A stretch of 64,000 bases of DNA from positions 19,547,318 to 19,611,317 of the forward strand of contig CM074188.1 of the NCBI GenBank assembly GCA_037179385.1, written 5' to 3'. Position 1 is the stretch's first letter. Every line of letters starts with the position of its first letter. The position numbers were made by a program, and so were the translations under genes. Of the stretch, positions 22,100 to 34,735 are shown piece by piece. Source of the stretch: Holothuria scabra. Taxonomy: Eukaryota; Echinodermata; Holothuroidea; Aspidochirotida; Holothuriidae. The notes under the pieces are model-generated. The model was not told the DNA's origin. It ran no database searches and worked only from the letters and a program-made list of their open reading frames with translations.

Positions 22100-24894
22100 T
22101 CCTCTATCAGAAGAACTTTTACCCTGTGGAGAATTGTCATGTAACTGTTTCCTGTATTATCAAGAAGTAGTGCAATGTAGCAAGGTCACATCTTTCGTTA
22201 AAAACGGAAAAATTCAGTCCATAGCCTAAAAATAGTCCACACAATAAAATAGGATCTACGAAATGAAACGTACAGGCAAAATGACACAATAGCATTTATA
22301 TGAAATTTCATATGAATTTAAAACAGGCTAGGAGCTGTTTCAGAAATTATCGGAATGTTATCACTACAATGGTTATTCCATTAAATCAAACTTCGTCTCC
22401 AACAAGAGATTTCACGCTAATTTTAATTTGAAAAGCGTGACAAATAATTGAGATTGGATTTGTGTTGCTCATTGTTTCAAGATCAAAGCACTCTGATTTC
22501 AAACAAAGAGTAGCATTTTAATAGACCATTTTCAAAACAAAATAATTAAGTCGCTCAGAGATTATATGTACAAATCTAGTAAATTTGCGGGGTTCAGAGA
22601 CTGAAAATGAATTAATCATTTCACACTTAAATAACACAATCACAATCTTAAACAAAAAGTGGCATTATGCGAAAATTATACCTCAATATTTTAAGTACTA
22701 TCTAATCACTAACAACAGGGATGTCAAAATCAATGCAGGTCGTCAGTCATCAATATTCTGTTTAGTCAGAGTCTCAGAGACAGATAATATATGTAAAGCA
22801 CAAGACAAGAAAGTAAACTTGGCATTTATGCCAAATTTTTCTTAAACAGAAAGGCAGAAAGGTCTTTCTAGAGCACAAAGTGAAAGCCCCACATACATTC
22901 CATTTCCAGCACAACGTTAAATGTTCAAGCACTAAAACCATTAGGTGTTGGTACAAACTCTTAAAACAGTCCATAGACGAAGTCTTCTATGCTCGTCCCT
23001 TTTGAAGGAGGGTTATATATCCTTTAATAGGTGAAGTATATATATACAGTTTGTCTCTTATAAGTAAACAAATGACGTGTTTTCAATCAAGCGTCTTCAG
23101 AATGTTTAGTTTTGAATAAAATTGAAGAGACACCATCGACATAGTCAAGAGAGGGTTTAATTAACAGAGAATACAGTTCAGATGCTATTAAATACAGCTT
23201 GACATTTTTAGCTGTACACATTTGCAGATTTGAAGTCTGGTTTTAATTAGTGTTCAGTTTTAGTACTTCATAAAAACCCAAACGAATTATTGAAGCTTTT
23301 TTGATAGACTGAGGAGATTCTGATTTTTTCATCTAAACATTATATTCTGTTACTTTCACCTTCCTTAACAATACGAGGGGGGGGGGGGGGGAATGGTCCA
23401 TTTCATCAGTTTTTGGTGCAAACATTGCAATCCCAGATGAGTACCTGCTGAATTAGTTTAAGCTTTCAGCAAAAATATGGTACATTTATCGTTTATTTTG
23501 AAATATGTATACAAATGTGTAACAACAACTTAAAAGAATAGTCCTGAATCGATTTATGTTTGCTATTTAATATTTGTTTTTTTTTTTTTTTTGAGTATTC
23601 TAATGCAATTTGCGTCAATGTCCCATGTTTGGTTCTCGGGATATTTGCGTTAGAAGTTGATAAAAATTTTGTTACGAAAAGTTAGCTTAAAAGAATGAAA
23701 TGTGATGTCATGGATTTAAAACCAATGCCTTTTTTTACTTTCATCCCATCATTTTGATCTTGGGTAGATTAGTGAGACTATCTTGCCACTGAGGCATAAA
23801 ATGGTCTTAAGCGTTCATTGTTCAATATGCATTTACGGTATGTTACAACTGTGTAGTATAAAACTAGTGAAAATTTTAAAGAAAAACAAAACATTTGGTC
23901 AGCAATGCGAAGCATGACATCGAGCCTGTTCCCTTTAAGTCCAACTCCTGTAGTGACAGTGTGCGTCAACTATAATTGCTAATATCTTGAAAAGAAGCAA
24001 TGGGAAAACTTTCACCAAAATCTTTGGAATACGTTTTTCTTAAACATATCAAACATAAACCTAGTTCTTTTAAAACAAACATTCCGAGTCCAACGTCGAA
24101 CAGATGATGACATCCAAACAAGCAAGCCACTATGACATTGCCTTAATTGGGAAGAAAACTCTGGGATGAGAGAGTTATTTTTCATTGTTCTATTGAAAAA
24201 GGTTACAATGAATCAATATTAAAACACCCTTTATGCACATACAAAATTAGCCGTTTTCATTTTTTGTCACAGTGCAACTACATTTCTGGTAAGTGATTTC
24301 GAATGATTTAGAAGGCATATTGTGGTTTATAAAAGTATGTTTTTCATAATGTTAGGATTTTTTGTCACATTACATTGAAACATAATACAAGACTTTTCAG
24401 GGATGTATACCTATGCAGGAAATATACAAATTTTATTAGCATGCTTTACTGCCTTAACAGAGTAGGCCACAAATGGGTTATATGCAGTTATCTTCAGTAA
24501 ATTTTCAGATAATGTCAGCGTATAATAGCATGTGCCAAAGACAAGGTTGTAAATTTTAAACAGAGAATGCGAATGTCTTTATCTTAAAAGTATGGATAAA
24601 ACCCAAGTTTTTAGGCAGAAATATCACTGATAAGAATAGTCCATATCTGAATTTATGTTTGACTTGCTGACAAGGATCGCATTTTTAGCATTCCGTGAAA
24701 TTCAAATTCATCTCCGATGGTTCGGTTCTCGAGGTATAAGCAATAAAAAAGCTCATTTTCAACTACTAAAAGTAAACTTGAGGCTAGAGGTATTCAGGAT
24801 TCGATGGGGAGGGGGATCCTCCCACTCTGATGCCAATGCCATAGACTGACATATGATAAGCTATTCTAGTATAATCTGGTTGCAGACTGACGTA
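22100..24894. other. No feature recognised
   Basis: AT-rich, unique in this window. It holds a G12 run near 23381-23392 and a T run near 23577-23592 only. Confidence 0.5.
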
Positions 24895-25761
24895 CACTCT
24901 TAAAAATTTGGGCAAATGTTTTAACCAACTTTTAACCAGCACTGGGGAAATTGCTTGTAATTGCTTTACCTATTGCTTGGCAATTTGTTTTACCCAATAC
25001 GTAGTAATGTGAAAATTACCTAACTGGCCAGTTGGACAAAATATTACCAATTATTGGTTAAAACTATCAGTTTCTCCTTACCCAGAATTTGGGTGTTGTT
25101 TAAGTGTTTTACCTATTGTTGTGAAACGCACACCAAAATATTTCAAAGAAGGTACTTTCTAGAGGTTAAGGGCATTGACAATGCCAGCAACTTTAAAGAG
25201 TGGTAGGATTCCAATTGGGAGATCATGTTCGGCTATTATATATATTCAGGGACTTTTGTTTGTTATTATGAAAGATTAAACATGCACGTTTCTTCACGAT
25301 ATTTTATGATCTCCTTCTTTACGCTGTATTGTGCAGTTAAGAAGCATGATTTCACCATCGGCAGCTTCAATTCATTCCAATTAGACCTGTATTAGGTGAT
25401 AAACACAAATTTCATTTGAGAAATTTAGAATGTTCCATTCGGATGGAATTTATATAAGCCTGGTGTCCCAATAAATTTCATAGCATTTATACATCGACTT
25501 TCCTCTTATTGTCTTTGAAAAATGGCCATTGTGTACGTGAACTTTCTGCAAAATATTTACTGTGCATGAAAATAATTATAAACAGCAGTTATATTAAAAA
25601 TCATGAATTGGCGGTACATTTAACTAGCGTTGGGTTCAGAAATTCACATAATCATTAACCAACGCTGGGCAATAAGTTTCTCGGTTATTTTGCCCAATAT
25701 TGGGCAAAATATAACCAATCTCTACATTGCCCAGAAAATTTAACTCAATTTTGTAAGGGTG
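24895..25761. mobile_element. Non-autonomous TIR element rich in GGGCAA/TTGCCC words
   Basis: Left end CACTCTTAAAAATTTGGG and the complement of the right end CACCCTTACAAAATTGAG are inverted with four mismatches. Inside, short motifs such as TTTTACCCAAT, GGGCAAAATATAACC and their complements repeat near both ends. A partial related end occurs at about 26014-26045 (CTCTTAAAAATGTTGGGTAA). The target duplication is unclear (TA-containing flanks), so the superfamily is open. No frame. Confidence 0.6.
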
Positions 25762-27257
25762 CATATAAATTTTTTCAGTACATAGCCTGCTATTCGACTT
25801 ACGTGGTTATACCTCCACCAAAGGTAACAAAAGTTACATATTTAAATTTGTATGTATATATGACATTGTCTTCAGTTAAGTTATATCGGGCTTGGAACTG
25901 CATGACAATTACCACTTTAGAATGCGGTAATTACAGAATCAGGAAAAATATTCCTTTTCAGAAAAATACCGTCTTAAACAGTAAATATGTACTCAATTTG
26001 TGTCAGTATGCCACCTCTTAAAAATGTTGGGTAAAAAACCCAAATTCTGGTCAAATGATAACCATGAAGAGTGAGATTTCCCCTCACATAAAATTGATTT
26101 TGTATCGACTGTGTAAGTTTTTTAACCCACGAAGTTAGCAACAGATCCGCTTTTGAATAGAAGTATAGTCAACTGTTCTAGAGTGAAAACCTCAAATTCT
26201 GTTTAAAGAGGAGAAAACAGGATGCTCCTCTGGGTGAAAGTCAGAAAGAGCACGCATGCTAGGACCGTGACATATATGTACCGCTGAATCAGCATTTAAC
26301 AGACTTGCAAAATCCATGCAAGTCCCAATTTGTGTCATTTCCGCATTCAATGGCATTCTGCATGCAATTATTTCCTTGATGCATAATTTTCCCCAAATCT
26401 CTTTCACTCTTTCGTGAAGACTATAACACATATAGTAATAAGTCAATGAGCCTTAAGTTGTATACCTACGCAATAACAGCATACGGTACTGATTTCCTCC
26501 TTGTTTTATGCCAACGATTACTTTTGTCATTTCCTAAGTTCTAGTGACCGTAAAGTTACACCATCTCAAGCTTTCATAAGAGTTTCAGGACGATTATAAG
26601 ACGAACAGTACCCCAGTCTTCAAAATATTGATCATCTTCAATTTAAACAGAATAATAATTTCAAATTTGTAACTTAAAATTACATTTAGTGAACTCATAG
26701 TGTCTGGGGAGGGTTGACTTTCAGCCCCTACTGATCAACTGGATCAAGATCTAGCCAAGATGAGTGTTTTGTATCGAGTAATTGTGTTGATTGTAACCAA
26801 CTCGTTGCGGGGCTAGCAAAATTTATAGCCTCATTATTATAAGTATCCATTTTACCCATCCTTTTTACCTCCAAACGTAACGTCTCACTCAAAAAGTGTG
26901 GCAAAAATCTAATATTTGCCTGATTTTGTTAAGATCGTGGGTGCATTCTCAACCTGATTTTATCTTCACTTTGAAAATGACCTATCTACTCATGCATAAT
27001 CCCCAATGAGTCTTGTTCGATTGAGAGTTTCACTAATTCACGAGATCTAATTCCAGAGTTATCCACCAAACTGGTTGTTAGTTTCCTATCATTCAATAAA
27101 AGAAATCGGTTATTTATCTAAAATAAACTTGTTGTGCGGACGTTAGATTTACCTTTATGGATATTTTTACTAATGTATTAAAACCCACATGTGGTGTAAA
27201 TTTATCCAAATTATCATACAAAGATGTAATTTACCCAAACTGAAATAATTCTGTGCT
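25762..27257. other. No gene; one fragment of the preceding TIR family
   Basis: Includes the related end near 26014-26060 and a weaker TTTACCC-containing piece near 27190-27245. Otherwise AT-rich and without a supported frame. Confidence 0.45.
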
Positions 27258-27310
27258 AGTTAGTTAGTTAGCCAGAGTTTAAGGCCAAGTTTCCAACCCA
27301 TTGGTTCAAC
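27258..27310 (-). mobile_element. SINE tail fragment
   Basis: TAGTTAGTTAGTTAGCCAGA, then GGCCAAGTTTCCAACCCATT and TGGTTCAA. Only the last 50 bases of the SINE are present. Confidence 0.65.
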
Positions 27311-27862
27311 ATAATTCTGTGATAACCTGTAAGAATTTGCACCATATGGCCTTCCAATACAATTTTGAGGGTTAAAAATATCTATTTTGGGGTAGTTTTA
27401 AAGCCTACAGAGTAGTTTGTTTGAGGGTAAATGTACTAATTTTTAGAGTAGCATAGTTGTACAATCAATCGGCTACTCAATGGATATTTACCAAAGATAC
27501 ATATATTTGAAAGCAATTTTCAGTTTCATATTAAATCCCATATCCTTACGAAACTTCGTTCTCATAGTCCTCCAAGTGATAGTGTTTCTCTCCTACGAAA
27601 ATTTGAGAACGAATAAATTCCTTACACAAGTTTCATATGTCCCAGGTTCAAAAATGTACTTTTAGCTGGTCATTCGAACTTTAACGACGCCCATAAGAAC
27701 GCCTTGGGAATGCATACAATGAAATGATACTGCTAAAATACAGAAACAATAATCAAACTATGGAAGAACTGCTATCATTGAACCAGAGAAGTACTTTTAA
27801 TGATTTTTAAGGCTATTTTAAGTACTGTCTGAAGCCTCACTTTGTCAAAATACCCTGTACGT

Positions 27863-27962
27863 ATGTACATATAGATAAAATAAAGGAAAACAAAAGAATA
27901 CAACGAAGTGCTGTCAACTCATTGACAGCACTTTTCATTTTTTCTTTTTGTTTATCTGTACT
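27863..27962. repeat. 100-bp hairpin
   Basis: A perfect 12-bp stem AAGTGCTGTCAA/TTGACAGCACTT around the loop CTCA (27906-27933). Imperfect outer pairing joins GTAC..ATAGATAAA..AAAGGAAAA with TTTTTTCTTTTTG..TTATCTGTAC. It could be a tiny MITE or a microRNA-like precursor. Confidence 0.5.
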
Positions 27963-29507
27963 TGTAAAAATTGTTGTGTTTCATACATTTTTATAGCGTA
28001 GTATAAGACTAAAGGATAAAGGCTGAGCTAATTTCCTCCTAAAAATGGGACTAAATTTTTATTTGTGACAAGTTTTGAGCCATTGCCATTTTCCTCTTGA
28101 ATTTATCGAATAGAATTTGTTTATCAAAAGGTCAAAGAACCCCAATGGTACTTTTAAGAGGCAGTGATTGAACTGAAGGTACTGACGGACTCAAGATACA
28201 CTCAATATATAAGGGTTCCTTATTTTCGCTCGCCGGAATATTTTCACTGACGAATGGAGATAACTTTATGGACAAAACACAGAAGAGTGAGATTATTTTG
28301 CTCTGTGCGTAGGCTCACGATGATGAGTTCCACATGAATAGAGAATTTTGATATAGATATAGGTGTGTGTGTGTGTGAGGCAAAACACTTTTCACAATCT
28401 GTGACCAATTTCCGACAACCGTAAACAAGCCATGCAGTTTAAGCCAAAAGTGTGTTTCCGGGTTACATTGGCTGATGTTTCTTGTACACAGTATAGATAT
28501 CTCATCGGGAAAATGTAAACAGGTTTCATGGTTACCGGGGTAACCGTCTATGCCTTGGATATGGAAACACTTGATTCCCGGCAGGAAATGTCATGATGAC
28601 CATGAAATTTCTCCGAGATTATAGCAAACAAGATGTTTTTGTGCATCTATATCACTCAGAGTCTTTCATGTCTCTATGTCGAAAGAACGATATAACTTTC
28701 TACAACGCTAACCTCAATTAAATGCAATAGATCCTATGGTTGAAGGTGCTTATGTAATATGAAATAATAAAAATGAGAGAGACACTGAGTCATTTATATA
28801 ACCATTTCCAGATTTATCAGGGTAGATGTGTCTGAGTACACATCGCAAGACAACTTTATTCGTAACTCGTCTTTCTGATTGCACAGAATGGAGAACGACT
28901 ATTGGAACTAAAAAAGTTTCACTCTGATTATAAAGGGAGCCAATTAAAGTGGCAATCAGAGCTTGTTTTTACAACTTTTTTCAGAATTTTAATTCTGCAC
29001 CACAGTTCTGCGTTGATTCAAAGATAACAAAAATGATCTTTGATCATGTTTTAATGTCGCGATTGGTTTCAGCGTAGTGGAGACTGTCTATAGTCTTGCA
29101 TCTTTGTGGAATTTTGTTCCCCGACTAATATTCAGTAATTTTCATTCAACGTCGATAAACACAAAATTAAAGTTTCACCTAACCAGAAAGACCTCTTTAC
29201 TGTTCCAATATTCTGGTAACCAATCAGTTCAAAAAGGAAAGACGAGTTTGTGAAACAAAAGGTTAATTTTCTCTGTCAAACTCTGATTGCCGCTTTAATA
29301 GACATTTTTTATTTCAATTTTCACGGTCATTTATATCTGAAGCACAGTTTACAATTTGGGGCTCATGGGGGTGGGGGTAGTGCAAGAATAAAAGATGGGT
29401 TTGTGTATCATTGGCATATATACGAAAAGACAAATTGTGTTCACGGATTACATTGTGAACTGTAAAAGCAATTGGGCACATCATAAACTCTTGGGGGACC
29501 GTAACTC
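27963..29507. other. No feature recognised
   Basis: Unique AT-rich DNA with one short GT run (28363-28377). Confidence 0.5.
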
Positions 29508-29551
29508 CATCTAACTGACTGACTGACCGACCGACCGACCGACCGACCAAC
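29508..29551. repeat. (GACT)n(GACC)n microsatellite
   Basis: ACTGACTGACTGACC followed by GACC units, ending with AACTTAC. The 4-base CTAA-like period resembles the SINE tails and may derive from one. Confidence 0.85.
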
Positions 29552-29651
29552 TTACTAAATAACTTTGGGGATAGTACAACAAGTGAAACATCGAAGAGCA
29601 TTTCGACTGATACAAGACTATATTAATTTGACATACAGACGACTGGAACTT

Positions 29652-29905
29652 AGTAAGTTAGTTAGATGAGGTTTTATGGCTCAGTTTCTAACCAATTTGC
29701 TTTATTCAGGTAAACCACGGTTTTTTTTCTAGTCGTGGCTCACTGGCTTGTTTCCTACTACATTACCTATGCTGAGCGCCAAGCACTACAGCCGTAGGTT
29801 TCACATTGAAAGTCTTCTGTATGAGCCGACCAGGGGTGGAACTCCCGACTGCACGTCGGTTGTTCTAAAACTTGAACATGCAGTCGATCCACCAGATACA
29901 GCCAG
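29652..29905 (-). mobile_element. tRNA-derived SINE copy, nearly complete
   Basis: Minus strand. Tail AGTAAGTTAGTTAGATGAGG at the left, then the shared body (TCAGTTTCTAACC, GTCGTGGCTCACTGGCTTG, CCTATGCTGAGCGCCAAGCAC, AAGTCTTCTGTATGAGCCG) and a decayed tRNA-like head to about 29900, where GGAACTCCCGACTGCACGTC corresponds to the T and anticodon arms of the better copies. Confidence 0.75.
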
Positions 29906-31300
29906 AACTGTCCGACATCTGCGAAAGACAATGTAATGGTTATGGGGATAAACCAATTCACGAGACAATCTCGATAAATTTGATTTCCTTTCAATGGATC
30001 TATTACAAGGCTATATTGTTCACCATTCATTGTCCGTTGGTTTAGCTAAGCAACTATCTGGTTGAATATTCTTTTCGGAATCCTGTAAAGTGTAGGCTTA
30101 CGTCTAAATTTTCAAGTATATATATTTAAAAGGTCGAAAGATAAAACTAACACCCCTTTTTACTGGTTGCTATATTGATGAGGTATCAAGTATTAAAAAT
30201 TGATTCCCTTTATATAAAACTGTCGATTGCTCAATAGTTTGTGATGCCCCTGCTTCAGTTCTTGTGTAACCTGGTTAACCTACATAACCTTTCTATGCTC
30301 CCTTTTGAAATCAAAATGTTTACATGAAGTTGCAAAAGTGAACTGTTGTTTTGAAGAGCATGTTACACAAATACATCTTTAAAATTAAATTCCCCTGACA
30401 CCTATAAGAAATTTAAAACATTTCGACACAACAGCATAAGGTACAGTAGCTTTCGGATTAACAAAAAAAGCTGCAGAACCGTACCACTGAAGGACATCCC
30501 AATTTATTGTGCAATCTATATAAACTGAAATTGAATGAATAAGATTCCTCGTTTTGTATTTCAGCTCATGCCCTGTGAATTTAGAGTTGAATATTTGTGT
30601 TCAATTATTCATATTTTGTAACGTATTATTGAAGTACCATATTGTTTTTAATCATACCGTTATTGATAAAAACAACGCCACACACAATATTTATCCGATA
30701 AGGGAATTGGCGCCCTGCTGGGGCAAGCGATGTGCATCACCGACCAAAACGTGTCTGACGGCTGTAGTTCACAACTTTCTCATTCAGTGAGGGCAGGGTT
30801 CATTCCCAATGTTACATATCACGATGAAGATCTTTACACCCTCTTTGTTAAGTTTATGGAAAATCTACGAACTATCAGTTCTATTCATAAATATTCCTTT
30901 CACCTTGCCAAAATAGTCTGGTACTTAACTACAGCGGAGTGAGGCATACTGCTTTACAACTCTTAAATTGCAGTTTAATTTGTAATCATTTGGAATTTTC
31001 ACGAGAAGTCGAAACTCTGCAATTGCTTTGAGACTGAATGTGTAATCTGGGCCAATTGAACCGAAAAAAGAAACGTCGGAAAGTTGACCTCGAATGAACT
31101 CCACAAACACTGTTGACGTGTACTAATCATGTGACATCTTGAACGGTCATTGCATAAAAAACGACACAAGCTATCACTCGGATTTGTGTTTGCAAAAGTA
31201 TACATTGGATTACATAGGTTTGTTGCTATCGTTTCCAGTTTTTTATTTGGAGCGCATATTTTGATAATAAGGGCAAAGAAGTGAACTTGTCATTAAGAAG
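29906..31300. other. No feature recognised
   Basis: AT-rich; short frames only, no motif. Confidence 0.45.
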
Positions 31301-31388
31301 ATATGATATGATGTGATGTGATGTGATGTGATGGATGTGATATGATGTGATGTGATTTGATGTGATATGATAAGATATAATATGATAA
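31301..31388. repeat. (ATGTG)n / (ATATG)n microsatellite
   Basis: GATGTGATGTGATGTGATG units of 5 bases with variants GATAT and GATTT. Confidence 0.9.
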
Positions 31389-31947
31389 GTTAGAACTCTG
31401 CTAACTACATACCCGCTACATACCGGACATTTCGTCGGGAACCCTGGATAAACATCAATAACCAAATGCAGCTGAAAGTCACCCAAACAAGCAATGATAC
31501 AGAAATCAATTGTTATGCTTGCTAAAGCTAACAATCTGCCTGCTAGTCTACGGAGAAATAAGAGCATTACATGGTACTGTTTTAGATTTATCACTGTTTA
31601 TAACAGAAGACTTGTCTATCTCTTGTTTTCAGAACAAAGTCGGCATTTCATGAGGTCACTTCAAAACGTCAGTTAAAGGGATTACGTTTTTCATACAAAA
31701 ATATACATTTATATAAATATTCCAAACATTTTTCTCTTCAAATGTGAAATTAACTGCTTGGTTTACCTTGATTATGCAATATTGTCCAAAGTCCAAAAAT
31801 AAAATGAAAGAAATTTCGAAGAAAAACAAGAAGAAAAGAGTGATATTTAGCTGTTGCTTCAAAATAAGTTTGGGGGCTGCTCTTAATCTTTAAAGGCAGC
31901 CAACACTCACCCAAGCGACAATTTTTCCGAGAGATTAAAATAAAAAA
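31389..31947. other. No feature recognised
   Basis: AT-rich spacer. Confidence 0.45.
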
Positions 31948-32917
31948 CAAGAGCCCAAGGGCACTATGGTTCCTTGCATTTAAGATGATATTGTATTAAG
32001 GTAGTCACAAAGTAGAAATTATGTCATGGTTGTCCTTTCTAGACTACCTAATGTGTTTGCCTCAAAAACAAAAATAAGGAAAAGTTTACGAGTCTGCTAC
32101 TATAGGCAGCCTGAGAGTGATTTATAACCCTTTCCAATTATTTTGGTTAATGTACCAACATTTTCACCTCTTGCACTTTACTTAGACGAACACAACATTC
32201 CATTATGCCATCCCCCTATTTTACTTGGCTATTGAGTTATTGCACCGCATACCTCACATTTCAATGCATTTGATGACCTACACATTAACTAGCCTGTCCC
32301 TTAAATGTCAGTAACTTGAGTTAGGAACATTGTAGGAAGGTAGTGTAATTGCCTTTTTGGTTCAGCTCATCCAGACGAATACAGTCGCCACAAAAAAAAT
32401 CATAAAAGTCAAAAGGTCAAATGAGGTCAAGTGAGGTCAAGGTGGTTCATCACATGCACTTCACTTAGACGAACACAAATCTCCATTGCACCACCCCTCT
32501 AAAATGTTTCAGTGGCGAGATATCAATAAAACATTACTTTTTGACCTTTTGACCCTTTCCAATTATTTTGCTTAATGTACCAACATTTTCACCTCCTACC
32601 AATTTAACTAGTCCTAAAATTATGCCACTGTTTGAACAACTGATACCGAGTTACAGCTACTAACAGAAATTCACTTTTGGCCTCTGGTAATCACCAGTGA
32701 CCTTTGACCTCCACAAAAACGATAGGGCACATCTACTCAACAACATCTACATACGTACCAAGTTTGAAAAAAATTAATCACTTGGTTATCGAGTTATCGC
32801 ACCACATACCTCGCATTCCAATCCATCACATACGTACACACATACACACACACACACACATACATACGCCAAGGGGACTACATAGGTTCCTTTGTTACAC
32901 AAGGAACCAAAAACACA
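31948..32917 (+). repeat. GGTCA repeat copy 4, internally deleted
   Basis: Intact left end ACAAGAGCCCAAGGGCACTA and right hairpin GGTTCCTT-TGTTACAC-AAGGAACC (about 32890-32913). From about 32170 it matches copy 2 (13386 onward) at only a few differences per 100 bp, including the unit with AGGTCA at 32414, 32424 and 32434. Roughly 1.2 kb present in copy 2 is missing. Both ends being present in a short copy supports the view that these are the true element ends. Confidence 0.78.
32698..32710 (-). promoter_or_regulatory. Perfect DR1 motif
   Basis: TGACCTTTGACCT inside copy 4, at the position matching 13907 in copy 2. Confidence 0.35.
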
Positions 32918-33399
32918 CACACACAACCACACACACACATGTACAGTTCTGCAACTCATATCAGACAGCATTTACTGCACTGAAAGTGTTTTGATCAGCC
33001 TTCATGGGGTTTGCGTACTCGCCCTAGAGCAAGTGACTAAGCTTAGTAAAGTGACGTTTCTGTGGTCATTTGTCGGGAGGGGGGCGCAAGTGACCATACT
33101 TTCCAGGTGAAAACTTCCCTTCCTCCTCCCCGTTCGCAACAGCTTTACATGTTTTTCAGTGGCTGACAGTTATTGAAGATTCCTCATAACATACCTACAT
33201 GAAGTTAAACCATAGGTGAATAGAAGCATTTCAGTTTGGGGGCAGGAAATTGCTTATGCGGAGCATCACGCACAACGGACCGAACAGAACATTTTGAAAA
33301 GCTGCGACCCATCAGACGGCCGGAAATGGTATTCGCGGGCTCGCAGAATAGAATCTAAGTGGTGATAACTTTGCGTTTTCGTTTGCAAATAACATGTTC

Positions 33400-34735
33400 A
33401 CTTCAATAACGAGATCTCCAAAAGGCGTAGTGATGCCTTACTGAAAGGAAAATTTGCTTTTTGACCTCTGGTTACCACAGATGAAAATCTTGGAATTTCT
33501 ACTTTTGATTGCTGGGACCCCAGTGACCTAATTCTGAATTTCTTCAAAATATGTAGGGATGTTTTGCTAACCATACGGCATCCACATATACCAATTATGA
33601 AATTCTTCCAACTTTCCTACTTGAGGTGTCCTGTTCATGTTTTTAACCCCTTGTGATGCCATACGGCATTTTACTTCTGGCGATCTGTCGCTTTACCTCT
33701 GTGATCTGGCATATTGGCCTTTGGTCACCTGGCATATGACCTTGGTGACCTGACATATGACCTATGATGACCTTACAAGCCATTAAAGAGATTTTCGCAC
33801 AGCAAGGGCCTGTGACCTCAATTGAAATTTGACCTTCACTCAGTAACAAAAATAAAATCTATGAACCAAATATGAAAAATGTGCTTCATTGCTGTCTTGT
33901 GATATTGTGATAACAAGCCCTCTAGACCTGCAGCCAGGCAAGGTCCTGGAGGGGGCAAACGTTTTTGTGGCAGGCGGAATGCTTTTAGGGGCAAAATGTG
34001 TGTTCACGGAAAAATCGTAACCCTTTAGAGGCCAAAATTTACAAATTAAATCAAACACATGGTCTTTGCAGTGTAACCTCTGTTTACCTCGAATGACTTT
34101 TGCTTCAACCACAAACTTTAGGTATCTTGTATAAATGGTAATTTAAATGGTGATGCCTACTGACTTCAAATGACCTTTGACCTTCACCCCTAAAGAGTAG
34201 TGTTCTCCTTCTTAACATGTCAAATCTCTATACCAAATATGAAAAGTGTCTGTTTCCTCTCTTGAGATAATGTATTTAGTAGTGTTTACAAGCAATTTTC
34301 ACGGTTTCACAGTTGTACTGCCAATGACTTCAAAAGACCTCTGACTTTCACGTAAACCAATATGATTCTACTCCTCAGCATGAAAAATGTATACACCAAG
34401 TATGAAAAGTGTTGGTCATTGCTAACTTGACATAACGTGTTACGAGGTTTTCGGTTTGTAACCAATGGTTACCTCTAACGACCTTTGATCTCCACCAAAA
34501 TCAACAAGGTTGCTTCCTCTCCATATAAATATCTACACAGTGAATATGAAAAGGGCCAGTCATTCTTATCTTGAGAAACCGTATTCACAAGCCAGTTCTG
34601 AGGTTTCCGCATCTTTATCGTTTCCAGCACAAATCTATATATACAAAATATGAAAAGTGTCGGACATTCCTATCTTGAGATACTGTGGTAACAAGCAAAA
34701 GTGTCACAAACACACGCTCTCACACGTACACACAC
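33400..34735 (+). repeat. Irregular tandem array related to the GGTCA repeat
   Basis: Units share TGACCTTTGA, a CACC..AAAA word, then CCAAATATGAAAAGTGTC and a CTTGAGATA word. The GAAAAGTGT-type anchor occurs near 33873, 34241, 34403, 34548 and 34652, so spacing shrinks from about 370 to 104 bp. A sub-array of CATATGACCT/TGACCTGG words lies at 33690-33775, and it ends with a CA-rich segment at 34706-34733. There is no coding frame. Confidence 0.6.

Noticed and set aside
23371..23392. G-run as a functional quadruplex
   Set aside because: A single homopolymer run without neighbouring G-tracts.
29508..29551. Telomere-like or centromeric repeat
   Set aside because: A short 4-base microsatellite only, not TTAGGG.
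33690..33775. CRISPR-like array of TGACCT words
   Set aside because: Units are short, uneven and part of the repeat family; the genome is eukaryotic in character.
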